Notes under the pieces: model-generated | The model's input: the letters and a program-made list of their open reading frames with translations, nothing else | Databases searched by the model: none | Told to the model about the DNA's origin: nothing | Position numbers and translations under genes: made by a program | Shown: piece after piece, positions 1-7,073 of the stretch | Layout of the letters: the number at the start of each line of letters is the position of its first letter | Position numbering within the stretch: the first letter of the stretch is position 1 | Assembly: GCA_964453985.1 (NCBI GenBank) | Contig: CAYVQB010000022.1 | Coordinates: forward strand, 1-14,588 | Direction of reading: 5' to 3' | DNA length: 14,588 bases | From: CAYVQB01 sp964453985 | Lineage (GTDB): Bacteria; Babelota; Babeliae; Babelales; UASB340

Positions 1-5
1 GAAAA

Positions 6-81
6 TGGCTCCCCGGGCAGGACTCGAACCTGCGACCCAACGATTAACAGTCGTTTGCTCTACCAACTGAGCTACCGAGGA
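6..81 (-). tRNA. tRNA-Asn (anticodon GTT)
   Basis: On the minus strand the sequence folds as a full cloverleaf. The acceptor TCCTCGG pairs with CCGGGGA (one T-G wobble), the D arm contains GCTCAGTTGGTAGAGC, the anticodon loop reads CTGTTAA, giving anticodon GTT, and the T arm is GCAGG-TTCGAGT-CCTGC. The discriminator is G and the CCA end is encoded in the DNA. It is 76 nt including CCA. It lies downstream of tRNA-Val on the same strand. Confidence 0.96.
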
Positions 82-113
82 ACAACATATAAGACTAAGA
101 TCAAGATATCAAA

Positions 114-131
114 GTTGAAAAATATTTCAAC
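114..131. repeat. Perfect hairpin between the two tRNA genes
   Basis: GTTGAAA-AATA-TTTCAAC is a perfect 7-bp inverted repeat with a 4-nt loop in the tRNA-Val/tRNA-Asn spacer. No T-run follows in the minus direction, so it is not a clear intrinsic terminator. It may be an RNA processing hairpin or chance in an AT-rich spacer. Confidence 0.4.
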
Positions 132-154
132 AAAATATTTCAGGTTAATTTTAA

Positions 155-231
155 TGGTAGGCGAAACAGGATTCGAACCTGTGACCCCCTGCTTGTAAGG
201 CAGGTGCTCTAACCAGCTGAGCTATTCGCCC
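155..231 (-). tRNA. tRNA-Val (anticodon TAC)
   Basis: Minus-strand cloverleaf of 77 nt including an encoded CCA. The acceptor GGGCGAA pairs with TTCGCCT (terminal G-T wobble), the anticodon loop is CTTACAA with anticodon TAC, and the T arm is ACAGG-TTCGAAT-CCTGT. Discriminator A. It sits 40 bp downstream of the deoxynucleoside kinase gene and 73 bp upstream of tRNA-Asn, so co-transcription is possible. Confidence 0.96.
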
Positions 232-271
232 CTAAAATGGCCTGAATTACTTGAAGAATAGACAAAAAACT

Positions 272-937
272 CTAATAAGTCAAAGTTTTTTCTTTAAATA
301 ACTCAAGTTTAGCTATGTGTTTTTGTATGTTTGCAGAATTTTCTACGAAATCCTCATTACAATCTAAAACCAGTACCGGTACCTTCTTTAATACGTCTGA
401 AATACCTTCTTTTTTAATTAAAAATTTTTCGTGCCAATCATGTATATCTTTTACGTATGCCAATGACATTGTTTTTTCGCTCATACGGTTTCTTTTTCGG
501 ATTCTTTCAAGACAGTTTTCTGGATTTGCTTGTAGATATATAAATCCACGAGGTGGAGCACATTTTTCATGAAGTAGGAAATCTACCCATTTATTATATA
601 TAGTCCATTCTAAATTGGTGAAAAAGCCACTTTTTAAGCCGTTTTGGGCGAAACAATAATGGCCAGAGTAGATTGATCGCTCCATAATAATATTGGCACT
701 ATCTTTTTTTTGTTCTTTTATGTGGTCTCGTGCTCGGCAAATCATGGCCAATGTTTCTAGGGTATAAGCCCATCTCTTAGGCTGTTTGTAGAAATTTTCC
801 AATAAGGATTGACCATATATTTGGTTGTTCCAGTTTTCTACAGGTTCCGTTGAAACTTCCATTTCAGGTATATAATCTTTGATTAGCTTTAAGAAAGTTG
901 ATTTTCCAACTCCTATGTTGCCTTCTAATAAATACAT
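272..937 (-). CDS. Deoxynucleoside kinase, animal dCK/dGK/dNK-like
   Basis: Phosphorylates deoxyribonucleosides to monophosphates in the cytoplasmic salvage pathway (family knowledge). Visible in the 221 residues are a P-loop GNIGVGKST at 6-14, EPVENW at 31-36 (dCK EPVARW), a helix around KQPKRWAYTLETLA (52-64) that matches dCK EKPERWSFTFQTYA, ERSIYS at 86-91, EWTIY at 110-114, the LID arginines RxxxRxR at 145-151, and a C-terminal LDCNEDF. The resemblance to animal enzymes exceeds what I would expect for a typical bacterial dGK/dAK. Oddities: the substrate-binding Gln (human dCK Q97) is Glu61, and the position of dCK Asp133 is Gly92, while Ala64 and Arg68 match dCK A100 and R104. Substrate preference is therefore uncertain. 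An AGGA about 8 nt upstream of ATG937 supports the start. The two tRNAs lie downstream on the same strand. Confidence 0.9.
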   Translation of the reverse strand: MYLLEGNIGVGKSTFLKLIKDYIPEMEVSTEPVENWNNQIYGQSLLENFYKQPKRWAYTLETLAMICRARDHIKEQKKDSANIIMERSIYSGHYCFAQNGLKSGFFTNLEWTIYNKWVDFLLHEKCAPPRGFIYLQANPENCLERIRKRNRMSEKTMSLAYVKDIHDWHEKFLIKKEGISDVLKKVPVLVLDCNEDFVENSANIQKHIAKLELFKEKTLTY

Positions 938-1024
938 ATTTATCCTATTTTATTTAAAATAAACCGGATTATTAAGGGATACTCGTTTTTAATTATAAGA
1001 TTTTTATGGTATTGTGTGAATTGT

Positions 1025-1039
1025 AAGTTATTGTAACTT
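1025..1039. promoter_or_regulatory. Palindrome upstream of the rRNA/tRNA methyltransferase gene
   Basis: AAGTTA-TTG-TAACTT is a perfect 6-bp inverted repeat in the divergent spacer between the kinase (938) and the methyltransferase (1082). Size and position would suit a small operator or a short transcript hairpin. No binding protein can be assigned, and it may be chance in AT-rich DNA. Confidence 0.25.
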
Positions 1040-1081
1040 TTGAATTTCGTCAATCTTGATTTTTATTGATAATTGAATAAT

Positions 1082-1837
1082 ATGGCTAAAAACTTAAAAA
1101 AGAATAAAAAAGAATTAATGTACGACGTTGTCTGCGGGGTACATCCTGTTATTGAGATGTTGAAAGCTAAAAAAAGAAAGCTTTACTCTATCTATACCAC
1201 AAAGCCATTACCTAAAGCTTGGGATAGAATACAGAAGTATTTACCTGAAAGAATTGCAAATATTCAGTATGTATCAAGAAGCAGATTAGATCAGATGGCT
1301 GGAACGCCAGACCATATGGGTATAGTTGCTCTAGTTTCTCCTTTTAAGTATCAATCAAAAATTTTTGATCCCAATAAAAAACCATTTATTTTGTTATTAG
1401 ATTCTATACAAGATGTAAGAAATTTGGGCGCAATTCTACGTTCAGCTTATTGTACCGGTGTAACGGGAGTTGTTTTATGTAGAAAAAATGCTGCCCCGTT
1501 AAATGCCGCTGCAATAGTGTCTTCTGCCGGACTTGCTGAACACTTAGATATTTGTGTTATGCCAACGGCTCAAATGGCTGTTACTGAGCTTAAGAAGGCA
1601 GGCTATAAGTTTTATATGGCAGCTCTTGATAAGAATGCCAAGGATGCAACTAAGGTGACATATGAAAAGCCATTATGTCTTGTTATCGGTAATGAGTCTA
1701 TTGGGATTTCAAAGAGGCTTTTAAAAGAAGGCACCATTGTTATGTTGCCCCAAAGGACTCCTGATATTTCTTATAATGCTTCTGTTGCCGCAGGTATATT
1801 GCTATTTTTGGTTTCACAGAAGGTATCTGAACTCTAA
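1082..1837 (+). CDS. rlmB: SpoU/TrmH-family RNA 2'-O-methyltransferase (RlmB-like)
   Basis: Predicted SAM-dependent ribose methyltransferase of the trefoil-knot (SPOUT) class, acting on rRNA or tRNA. With 251 residues it has an N-terminal substrate-binding region (CGVHPVIEML at 18-27; DHMGIVA at 77-83) and the three family motifs: NLGAILRS (114-121, with the usual Asn and Arg), VIGNESIGIS (201-210) and LPQRTPDISYNASVAAGI (222-239). The third motif has Ser-Tyr-Asn where most members have Ser-Leu-Asn. The N-terminus is Lys-rich, as expected for an RNA binder. I chose ATG1082; an in-frame TTG at 1073 would add three residues, and neither has a clear Shine-Dalgarno. RlmB (23S G2251) is the closest assignment by domain layout, but a tRNA target cannot be excluded. 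It precedes ftsQ by about 120 bp. Confidence 0.88.
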   Translation: MAKNLKKNKKELMYDVVCGVHPVIEMLKAKKRKLYSIYTTKPLPKAWDRIQKYLPERIANIQYVSRSRLDQMAGTPDHMGIVALVSPFKYQSKIFDPNKKPFILLLDSIQDVRNLGAILRSAYCTGVTGVVLCRKNAAPLNAAAIVSSAGLAEHLDICVMPTAQMAVTELKKAGYKFYMAALDKNAKDATKVTYEKPLCLVIGNESIGISKRLLKEGTIVMLPQRTPDISYNASVAAGILLFLVSQKVSEL

Positions 1838-1846
1838 AGTCTAGCC

Positions 1847-1870
1847 AGGTCGGTAGCTAATTCCAGACCT
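1847..1870. terminator. Weak hairpin after the methyltransferase gene
   Basis: AGGTCGG and CC-A-GACCT can pair around a 9-nt loop with one bulged A, 10 bp past the stop codon. There is no T-run behind it (AAAATTTA follows), so at best it is a weak or factor-dependent terminator. Confidence 0.25.
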
Positions 1871-1956
1871 AAAATTTAGAGATATTGCACAATTAGTGCC
1901 GTTTTTTCTAAGCTTGTATTGCAGGTTAATATAAGTAATTAAAAAAAGTGGTGCTA

Positions 1957-2667
1957 ATGATGAATAAGTATATTAAAAAAATATTAATACTTTTTCTTGT
2001 TGTTACAAGCTTAGCTTCTAAAGATATCTTAATAGATACTGATCATATTTATTCAAATGATCTGAAAAATAATATTTCATCATTCATAAAAGACAAACTT
2101 TCAGGGCTGGATTTTTCGAAAAAAAATTTAGGTTTTGTTTGTTCTGATTTAAAACAAAAATATAAAATTATAAAAAAAGTAGAGCTGGATTTTATTAACC
2201 CAGCTTGCATGAAAATCAAAATATTAGGGGCTGTGCCAAGCTATTTCGTTAATGATAAGTTCGTACTGGCAAATAAAAAAAGGTTATTTGAGCCTGGACT
2301 TTTTAAAGATTTTGATCTAAAAAAATTAAGTGCTATTAAAATTGGTTCTTGTTTTATCAAAGAGAAACTAAACAAAGATGTTTATTGTTTTGTTCAAAAT
2401 ATTCCAAAAAAATTTTTCAAAAAATATGATCTGAATTATGTGAAAAACTCAAAAATACTATTAAAACCTAAAGATTTAAATTATTTTGTTTTGACTGATA
2501 ATAATTTTATTAAGTCTGGAAAATTTGATTACCTAGAAAAGGTTTTAAGTCTTCGGGAAGTTAATAAGTCTGTGAGAAGAAAGGAATTGTTTGATTTAAG
2601 GTATGATAATTGCATCGTAGCAAAATTTGTGGATGCAGATTTTTGGGGGAGAGAGCAATGGGAATGA
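1957..2667 (+). CDS. ftsQ: Divergent FtsQ-like cell-division protein
   Basis: FtsQ is a bitopic inner-membrane protein that links FtsA/FtsZ-stage assembly to septal peptidoglycan synthases. The assignment here rests on position and layout rather than strong motifs: it lies immediately upstream of ftsA-ftsZ, has a very short Lys-containing cytoplasmic N-terminus followed by one hydrophobic segment (about residues 9-23), a Lys-rich extracytoplasmic region, and a C-terminal FDLRYDNCIVAKF (212-224) resembling the conserved DLR strand of FtsQ. The cytoplasmic tail is unusually short. ATG1957 was chosen (236 aa); ATG1960 and GTG1948 are in-frame alternatives, and GTGGTG at 1948-1953 could act as a weak ribosome binding site. 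The last 10 bases overlap the start of ftsA, indicating coupling. The protein is strongly Lys/Asn/Phe-biased, in line with AT-rich DNA. Confidence 0.68.
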   Translation: MMNKYIKKILILFLVVTSLASKDILIDTDHIYSNDLKNNISSFIKDKLSGLDFSKKNLGFVCSDLKQKYKIIKKVELDFINPACMKIKILGAVPSYFVNDKFVLANKKRLFEPGLFKDFDLKKLSAIKIGSCFIKEKLNKDVYCFVQNIPKKFFKKYDLNYVKNSKILLKPKDLNYFVLTDNNFIKSGKFDYLEKVLSLREVNKSVRRKELFDLRYDNCIVAKFVDADFWGREQWE

Positions 2668-3923
2668 AAATATCTAGCAAGATGATTGCAGCCATAGATA
2701 TAGGAACAACAAAGATTTGTGTTTTAGTGGCATTGCAAGATTCTTTGGGAAAAATAGAACTGATTGGCATAGGACATCATCCTTCAGATGGTTTGAAAAA
2801 AGGGGTTGTTGTTAATGTTGCCAAGACAGTTGAGTCAATAAAAAAAGCACTAGTAAAAGCCGAGGCAATGGCTGGAGTAAAGATTGATACAGCATGTGTT
2901 GGTATTTCGGGTGGCCATATTAAGTCTTTAAATTCTACCGGTGTTGTTGCTGTAAAAAGTCATGATATAACTCAAGATGATGTTGACAGAGTTATAGATG
3001 CTGCAAGGGCTGTGCCAATAGGTCCGGACCAGGAAATATTGCATGTTTTACCACAATATTTTAAGGTTGATGGGCAAGAAAATATTTTAGATTCCGTTGG
3101 GATGCATGGAGTTCGTTTAGAAGCTCAAGTTCATATTATAACTGGTGCCGTAACTTCTGCTCAAAATATTGTAAGATCTTGTCAGCTTGCGGGTGTTCAG
3201 GTTTCAGACATAGTCTTGGAACAAATAGCATCAGCAGATGCTGTTCTTACGCCATCTGAGCGGGAGCTTGGCGTAGGCATTCTTGATATTGGCGGAGGTA
3301 CGTCTGATTTTGCTATCTACAAAGATGGCAGAATATTACACTCCAAAGTTATACCGGTTGCAGGTAATCATTTTACAAATGACTTGGCAATAGCTTTTGG
3401 GATTCCCTTAAACAAAGCGGAACTTATAAAAAAAAGTCACGGGTTTGTTTGGGAAGATAAATATTTTGATTTAAATAAAGATACATTAGAAGTAGATCTT
3501 GGTTATCAAGATGGAAGAAGGATTATAGATTCCTATTCACTCTTTGAGGTTTTAAATCCTAGAGCCCAAGAGGTAATAGATCTTCTTTCTGATGAATTTA
3601 TAAAATATAAACTCATGTCCTTTATGCCTTCTGGTATAGTGTTAACCGGTGGTGGTTCCTTGCTTGCTGGTATGCCAGAGTTAACTCAAAAAACATTAAA
3701 TCTTAATGTGCGAGTTGGCCTTCCCGGTTGTTTTGAGCAAGCAGAGGAAAATATAAAGCTTGAAGTGCCGGATTTACTTAAGAGTCCTATATATTCTACC
3801 GGATATGGCTTATTACTTTATTCTGGTGGACAAAATAATTTAGATTTTAAAGGTAATCAAGAACTTTGTACTTTTACAAAAGTTTTTAAAAAAATGAGAT
3901 CATGGTTATATGATTTTTTATAG
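2658..3923 (+). CDS. ftsA: Cell-division protein FtsA
   Basis: Actin-fold ATPase that tethers FtsZ filaments to the membrane and recruits later division proteins. The 421 residues show the ATPase elements in order: phosphate-1 AIDIGTTK (12-19), phosphate-2 DIGGGTSD (210-217) and the adenosine motif VLTGGGS (328-334), plus the FtsA-specific 1C region between the first two (e.g. GVRLEAQVHIITG). The C-terminus FTKVFKKMRSWLYDFL (406-421) is an amphipathic helix with Lys/Arg on one face and Phe/Trp/Leu on the other, matching the membrane-targeting sequence. Start ATG2658 is chosen because GGGGGAGAG at 2645-2653 is a good ribosome binding site; an upstream in-frame TTG at 2610 lies inside ftsQ and breaks family length. 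It overlaps the ftsQ end by 10 nt and is followed 27 nt later by ftsZ. Confidence 0.97.
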   Translation: MGMKISSKMIAAIDIGTTKICVLVALQDSLGKIELIGIGHHPSDGLKKGVVVNVAKTVESIKKALVKAEAMAGVKIDTACVGISGGHIKSLNSTGVVAVKSHDITQDDVDRVIDAARAVPIGPDQEILHVLPQYFKVDGQENILDSVGMHGVRLEAQVHIITGAVTSAQNIVRSCQLAGVQVSDIVLEQIASADAVLTPSERELGVGILDIGGGTSDFAIYKDGRILHSKVIPVAGNHFTNDLAIAFGIPLNKAELIKKSHGFVWEDKYFDLNKDTLEVDLGYQDGRRIIDSYSLFEVLNPRAQEVIDLLSDEFIKYKLMSFMPSGIVLTGGGSLLAGMPELTQKTLNLNVRVGLPGCFEQAEENIKLEVPDLLKSPIYSTGYGLLLYSGGQNNLDFKGNQELCTFTKVFKKMRSWLYDFL

Positions 3924-3930
3924 TTAACCA

Positions 3931-3946
3931 AAAGGAGAAAGGAGAG
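3931..3946 (+). promoter_or_regulatory. Double Shine-Dalgarno before ftsZ
   Basis: AAAGGAGAAAGGAGAG carries two AGGAG cores; the second (3940-3944) is ideally spaced, 6 nt from ATG3951. Many genes in this window have weak or no such site, so this marks ftsZ as a highly translated gene. Confidence 0.7.
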
Positions 3947-3950
3947 TTTT

Positions 3951-5135
3951 ATGATTGAGCTCAATCTGCAGGAAGAGGAGCAACAGCGGCTGGGAGCCTG
4001 CTTAAAAATAATTGGGATAGGTGGAGGTGGGGGGAATGCTGTTAACAGTATGATTGACGGCGGGGATCTGGATCAGGTTGGTTTTATAGTTGCAAATACC
4101 GATGCTCAGGCTTTAAGCCTTTCTAAGGCTGAATGTAAGATGCAGCTTGGTGCAAAGTTTACAAAGGGTCTTGGCGCTGGCTCTAATCCCGATATCGGAC
4201 GAAGAGCTGCTCAGGAAGATTTGGATCCGGTTTTGGAAAAAATTGCAGATACAGATATTCTATTCTTGACGGCAGGGTTGGGAGGAGGAACAGGTTCTGG
4301 AGCTATTCCAGTTCTTGCAAAAGCGGCTAAAGATTTAGGGATTTTGACGGTAGCAATAGTAACAAAACCATTTGCATTCGAAGGTAAACGGAGGATGCAG
4401 CATGCACAAGAGGCCATTGATAATCTTAAAGAAAGTGTTGACACCATTATTGTTGTGCCTAATCAAAAGTTGTTAGAAATGTCCGATCCAAAGATATCAA
4501 TGCTTGATGCTTTTGCCATGTCTGATGATGTTTTAAAACAAGCGATTAAAGGTATTTCTGATATCATTACCAGAGCCGGTCATATTAATGTTGATTTTGC
4601 AGACGTCAGAGAGATAATGAAAGACATGGGTATGGCCATTATGGGTACCGGTGTAGCCGAAGGTCCTGATAGAGCAAAGCAGGCTGCAATGAGTGCTATA
4701 ACTTCTCCGTTACTTGAAGAGATTAATATTCAAGGCGCAAGGGGAGTTCTTATAAATATTACTGGTAATACTGATCTTGGTTTGCATGAGATTAATGAGG
4801 CTGCTAGCCTTGTTCATGATATGGTAAGTCCTGATGCTCAGATTATATTGGGTTCTGTTATAGATTCGAATATTGGCGATCAAATTAAGGTAACAGTGAT
4901 TGCAACAGGGTTTCCTGATCAAAAGTCCAAGGAAAATATTATTGGTGCAGTCAAGGATGAAAAGCTCGCTTTTGCAAAAGAAGTTTTTCATCAAAAGATA
5001 ACGGTTGACACAACCGATAAAAAGAGCGAAATTCTAAAAACAGCATCTGCTTCTTTTGGCTTAAATGATTTAGATACACCAACGTTTTTGAGAAGACGAC
5101 AAGAGGAGAAGCAAGAAGCTAATAATTCAAATTAA
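3951..5135 (+). CDS. ftsZ: Cell-division GTPase FtsZ
   Basis: Tubulin homologue that polymerises into the cytokinetic Z ring. In 394 residues the sequence shows the nucleotide-binding G-loop GIGGGGGNAV (22-31), NTDAQAL (49-55), the tubulin signature GGGTGSG (111-117) and the catalytic T7 loop NVDFAD (213-218) with both acidic residues Asp215 and Asp218. The core ends near residue 320 and a charged, variable linker leads to DTPTFLRRRQ (375-384), the conserved C-terminal peptide that binds FtsA and other partners. All functional positions are intact, so the protein should be active. It lies between ftsA and pgeF, with spacers of 27 and 21 nt, and is probably one transcription unit with them. 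Confidence 0.98.
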   Translation: MIELNLQEEEQQRLGACLKIIGIGGGGGNAVNSMIDGGDLDQVGFIVANTDAQALSLSKAECKMQLGAKFTKGLGAGSNPDIGRRAAQEDLDPVLEKIADTDILFLTAGLGGGTGSGAIPVLAKAAKDLGILTVAIVTKPFAFEGKRRMQHAQEAIDNLKESVDTIIVVPNQKLLEMSDPKISMLDAFAMSDDVLKQAIKGISDIITRAGHINVDFADVREIMKDMGMAIMGTGVAEGPDRAKQAAMSAITSPLLEEINIQGARGVLINITGNTDLGLHEINEAASLVHDMVSPDAQIILGSVIDSNIGDQIKVTVIATGFPDQKSKENIIGAVKDEKLAFAKEVFHQKITVDTTDKKSEILKTASASFGLNDLDTPTFLRRRQEEKQEANNSN

Positions 5136-5156
5136 TAATCAATAAGAAATGGAAAT

Positions 5157-5882
5157 ATGATTTTACACAATGAACCTTCGTATAAAATTTGTTTTGGGGA
5201 TAAAAAGGATTGTTGTGTAAAGTCATATCATAAGTTCAAACTTGTTGATGCGCCTAAAGAGGTCTTTGAAGATATTCTAAAAACTTCTAGAGCTGATAAG
5301 CTTGTTTTCTCGAAACAAGAGCACTCAAATCATGGCTTATGCCTTAAAGACGAATCTGAGATTCCTGATAATTTAACTTTATTTAAAACAACTGGTGATT
5401 ATCTTATTACTAGTTTGCGTCATGTGGCAATTGGAGTCTTTACTGCAGATTGTTTATCAATTGTTTTTTATGATCCTGTAAAGAATGTTGTTGGAATAGC
5501 TCATGGTGGATGGAAGGGTTTGGTTGCCGGCATTATTTCTAATGTGATTCAAGATTTTCAGGATAATTTTAACTCGAAGCCATCTGATATTGTTATATAT
5601 TTTGGCCCCAGTGCTAAAGTTTGTTGTTATCAAGTTGCTGATGATTTTTCTAAGAATTTAGAAAAGTATTCTTTTTTTGAACAAACCATTTTTAAAAAAG
5701 AGAATGGAACCTTTTTTAATTTACCTCGGTTTGCAAAGTTACAACTTTTGGGGTTGGGGATTAAAGAGAATAATATCAATCAAAACTATAATGATTGCAC
5801 TATATGTGGCGATCGTTTCTTTTCTTTTCGTAGGGATGGCAGCCTAGTTGGTCACCAGGCCACTATTGTCGTTCTAAAGTGA
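5157..5882 (+). CDS. pgeF: PgeF/YfiH family (peptidoglycan editing factor, laccase-like fold)
   Basis: Members of PF02578 (YfiH/PgeF; human LACC1) act on purine nucleosides, and PgeF removes wrong amino acids from UDP-MurNAc precursors (family knowledge). Among 241 residues the metal/active-site set is present: QEH at 54-56, TADC at 96-99 (Cys99), HGGWKG at 116-121 (His116), GPSAKVCCYQV, and a C-terminal CTICGDRFFSFRRDG. It follows ftsZ by 21 nt, a placement also seen in Gram-positive and actinobacterial division clusters. A GGA close to ATG5157 is a weak ribosome binding site. Its final 65 coding bases are repeated at 7074-7138, where the repeat still reads in frame to the same C-terminus. 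Confidence 0.93.
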   Translation: MILHNEPSYKICFGDKKDCCVKSYHKFKLVDAPKEVFEDILKTSRADKLVFSKQEHSNHGLCLKDESEIPDNLTLFKTTGDYLITSLRHVAIGVFTADCLSIVFYDPVKNVVGIAHGGWKGLVAGIISNVIQDFQDNFNSKPSDIVIYFGPSAKVCCYQVADDFSKNLEKYSFFEQTIFKKENGTFFNLPRFAKLQLLGLGIKENNINQNYNDCTICGDRFFSFRRDGSLVGHQATIVVLK

Positions 5883-5901
5883 TAGCCCAGATTTCCCTAG
5901 A
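5816..5901. repeat. Duplicated pgeF 3' end, left copy, block 1
   Basis: These 86 bases (pgeF tail plus the first bases of the convergent secreted gene) align without gaps to 7074-7159 with seven mismatches by eye. Both begin with TTTCTTTTCTTTTCG and end at CCTAGA. The left copy is the one inside the intact pgeF gene. Confidence 0.9.
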
Positions 5902-5939
5902 TTTTTCAAGTAGTTGTTCGTATTGTTTATATTTTTCTA
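5902..5939 (-). pseudogene. Remnant of the secreted-protein gene (copy of 7267-7304)
   Basis: This block matches 7267-7304, inside the coding region of the 182-aa secreted protein, with three mismatches in 38. Relative to the right copy, 107 bases (7160-7266) are missing between it and block 1. As 107 is not a multiple of three, the reading frame of the remnant is broken. Homology ends at 5939/5940, exactly where the F-box/LRR gene's stop codon (TAG, 5937-5939) lies. Confidence 0.8.
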
Positions 5940-7064
5940 AAAATCAAAATCATCACATGGACAATACTTTAGTTTTATTGGACGAGTTATTTGTATATCA
6001 GTCCGACGCACATTTGGTTTTGTAGTAAAGAAGTAGAACTTTCTATTTCTTATTGAGCTTGCTAATTGTATGAAACTTTCAGGTAGGCTTGCTAGTCCTT
6101 GTACGTCTATATTTTTTAAGCTTCTAAGTTTGCAAATAGGGCTAATATCCTTAATGTTTTCGCACCCCATTATAGTAATGCTTTTTATTTTTGTTAGTTG
6201 TGCCGTATTTTGTGGTATACTTCGTAGTTGCGGATTTTCTTCTATATAAAGCTTTTCAGTATTATAGCAGTATCTAATGTTTTCAGGGATTTGGGTTATT
6301 ATTTTGTTATGACGTATACTTATATGTTTTATTTCTTTTGCCATGTTAATTATTTTAAGTACATCAAAAGTTAGTTCTATAGCATTTTCAGTATATTCGA
6401 GGTTTGATCTAAAACAGAGGGGAACAAACTCTAATAGTTCCTGTTCTTCTATTACTCTAATATTTTTAATGATATAGTGCATAAAAGTTTTGGGGAACCC
6501 ACGATTATCGCATGCTTTGGTTTCTGGCGTAGAGATTAGGAATCTTAATTTTTCATCTATTGATGATGAATAGTTTTTTTTATCTGTTCGTTTAAACTCT
6601 CTTTCACAAAAAACTTTGTTAAAGATTACTTCTTCTATGTAATTAAAATCACGTTTTTCATGTATTTTATATAGAAAATCATTTAGTTGATCTTCTGTTT
6701 TATTTCTGATGAGTTTTCTAACGCACCTTTCTAATACGGGTTTTGTTGCTTCTCTTGTTATGGGGTGGAGGCTATTTCTCCATGAGTCAAAGTCAAAATT
6801 TAGAGCTGGGTTTTCTGGATGATAAGTTTTATCTATTGCTTCGATTGTAATAGTTCGAATCACTTGCTTTAAGATTTTATAAAAATGGGAGCATGTAAAA
6901 AATATAGAGATATAGCTTTGAGGGTTTTGTACGATAGTTGTTTTAATAATTTTATATAATATCTCATCGGGGAGTTGGTTAAAATAGTTTTCTCGTTCTT
7001 GAGCGTTTAATGAATAGCTAAAAACAAGTGTAAATATAAGTGGTAAGAGCAGTAGCTTTTTCAT
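5937..7064 (-). CDS. Exported F-box and leucine-rich-repeat protein
   Basis: A 375-residue predicted secreted protein. Residues 1-21 form a signal peptide (MKKLLLLPLIFT..., probable cleavage after LNA). An F-box-like motif follows at about 28-67 (LPDEILYKII ... CSHFYKILKQ). Next comes a module shared with the two paralogues, running from FDFDSWR (about residue 90) to FNYIEEV...FCEREF. A block of about four degenerate LRRs of 23-24 residues then runs from about residue 245 (TQIPENIRYCYNTEKLYIEENPQ, LRSIPQNTAQL...). F-boxes bind Skp1 in eukaryotic SCF ubiquitin ligases and LRRs are typical substrate arms, so a host-directed effector is plausible but inferred. The C-terminus is longer than in the paralogues. 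The gene lies between two copies of the pgeF tail. AAAGAAAGAG before ATG7064 is a weak ribosome binding site. Confidence 0.8.
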   Translation of the reverse strand: MKKLLLLPLIFTLVFSYSLNAQERENYFNQLPDEILYKIIKTTIVQNPQSYISIFFTCSHFYKILKQVIRTITIEAIDKTYHPENPALNFDFDSWRNSLHPITREATKPVLERCVRKLIRNKTEDQLNDFLYKIHEKRDFNYIEEVIFNKVFCEREFKRTDKKNYSSSIDEKLRFLISTPETKACDNRGFPKTFMHYIIKNIRVIEEQELLEFVPLCFRSNLEYTENAIELTFDVLKIINMAKEIKHISIRHNKIITQIPENIRYCYNTEKLYIEENPQLRSIPQNTAQLTKIKSITIMGCENIKDISPICKLRSLKNIDVQGLASLPESFIQLASSIRNRKFYFFTTKPNVRRTDIQITRPIKLKYCPCDDFDF

Positions 7065-7073
7065 GATAAACTC

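Noticed and set aside
1073..1081. TTG start adding three residues to the methyltransferase
   Set aside because: No ribosome binding site and ATG1082 is immediately downstream; kept only as an alternative.
2610..2657. N-terminal extension of FtsA from a TTG
   Set aside because: It lies within ftsQ, is not FtsA-like, and the GGGGGAGAG site fits ATG2658.
4211..4994. Minus-strand open frames inside ftsZ
   Set aside because: Antisense to a fully conserved FtsZ; no family resemblance.
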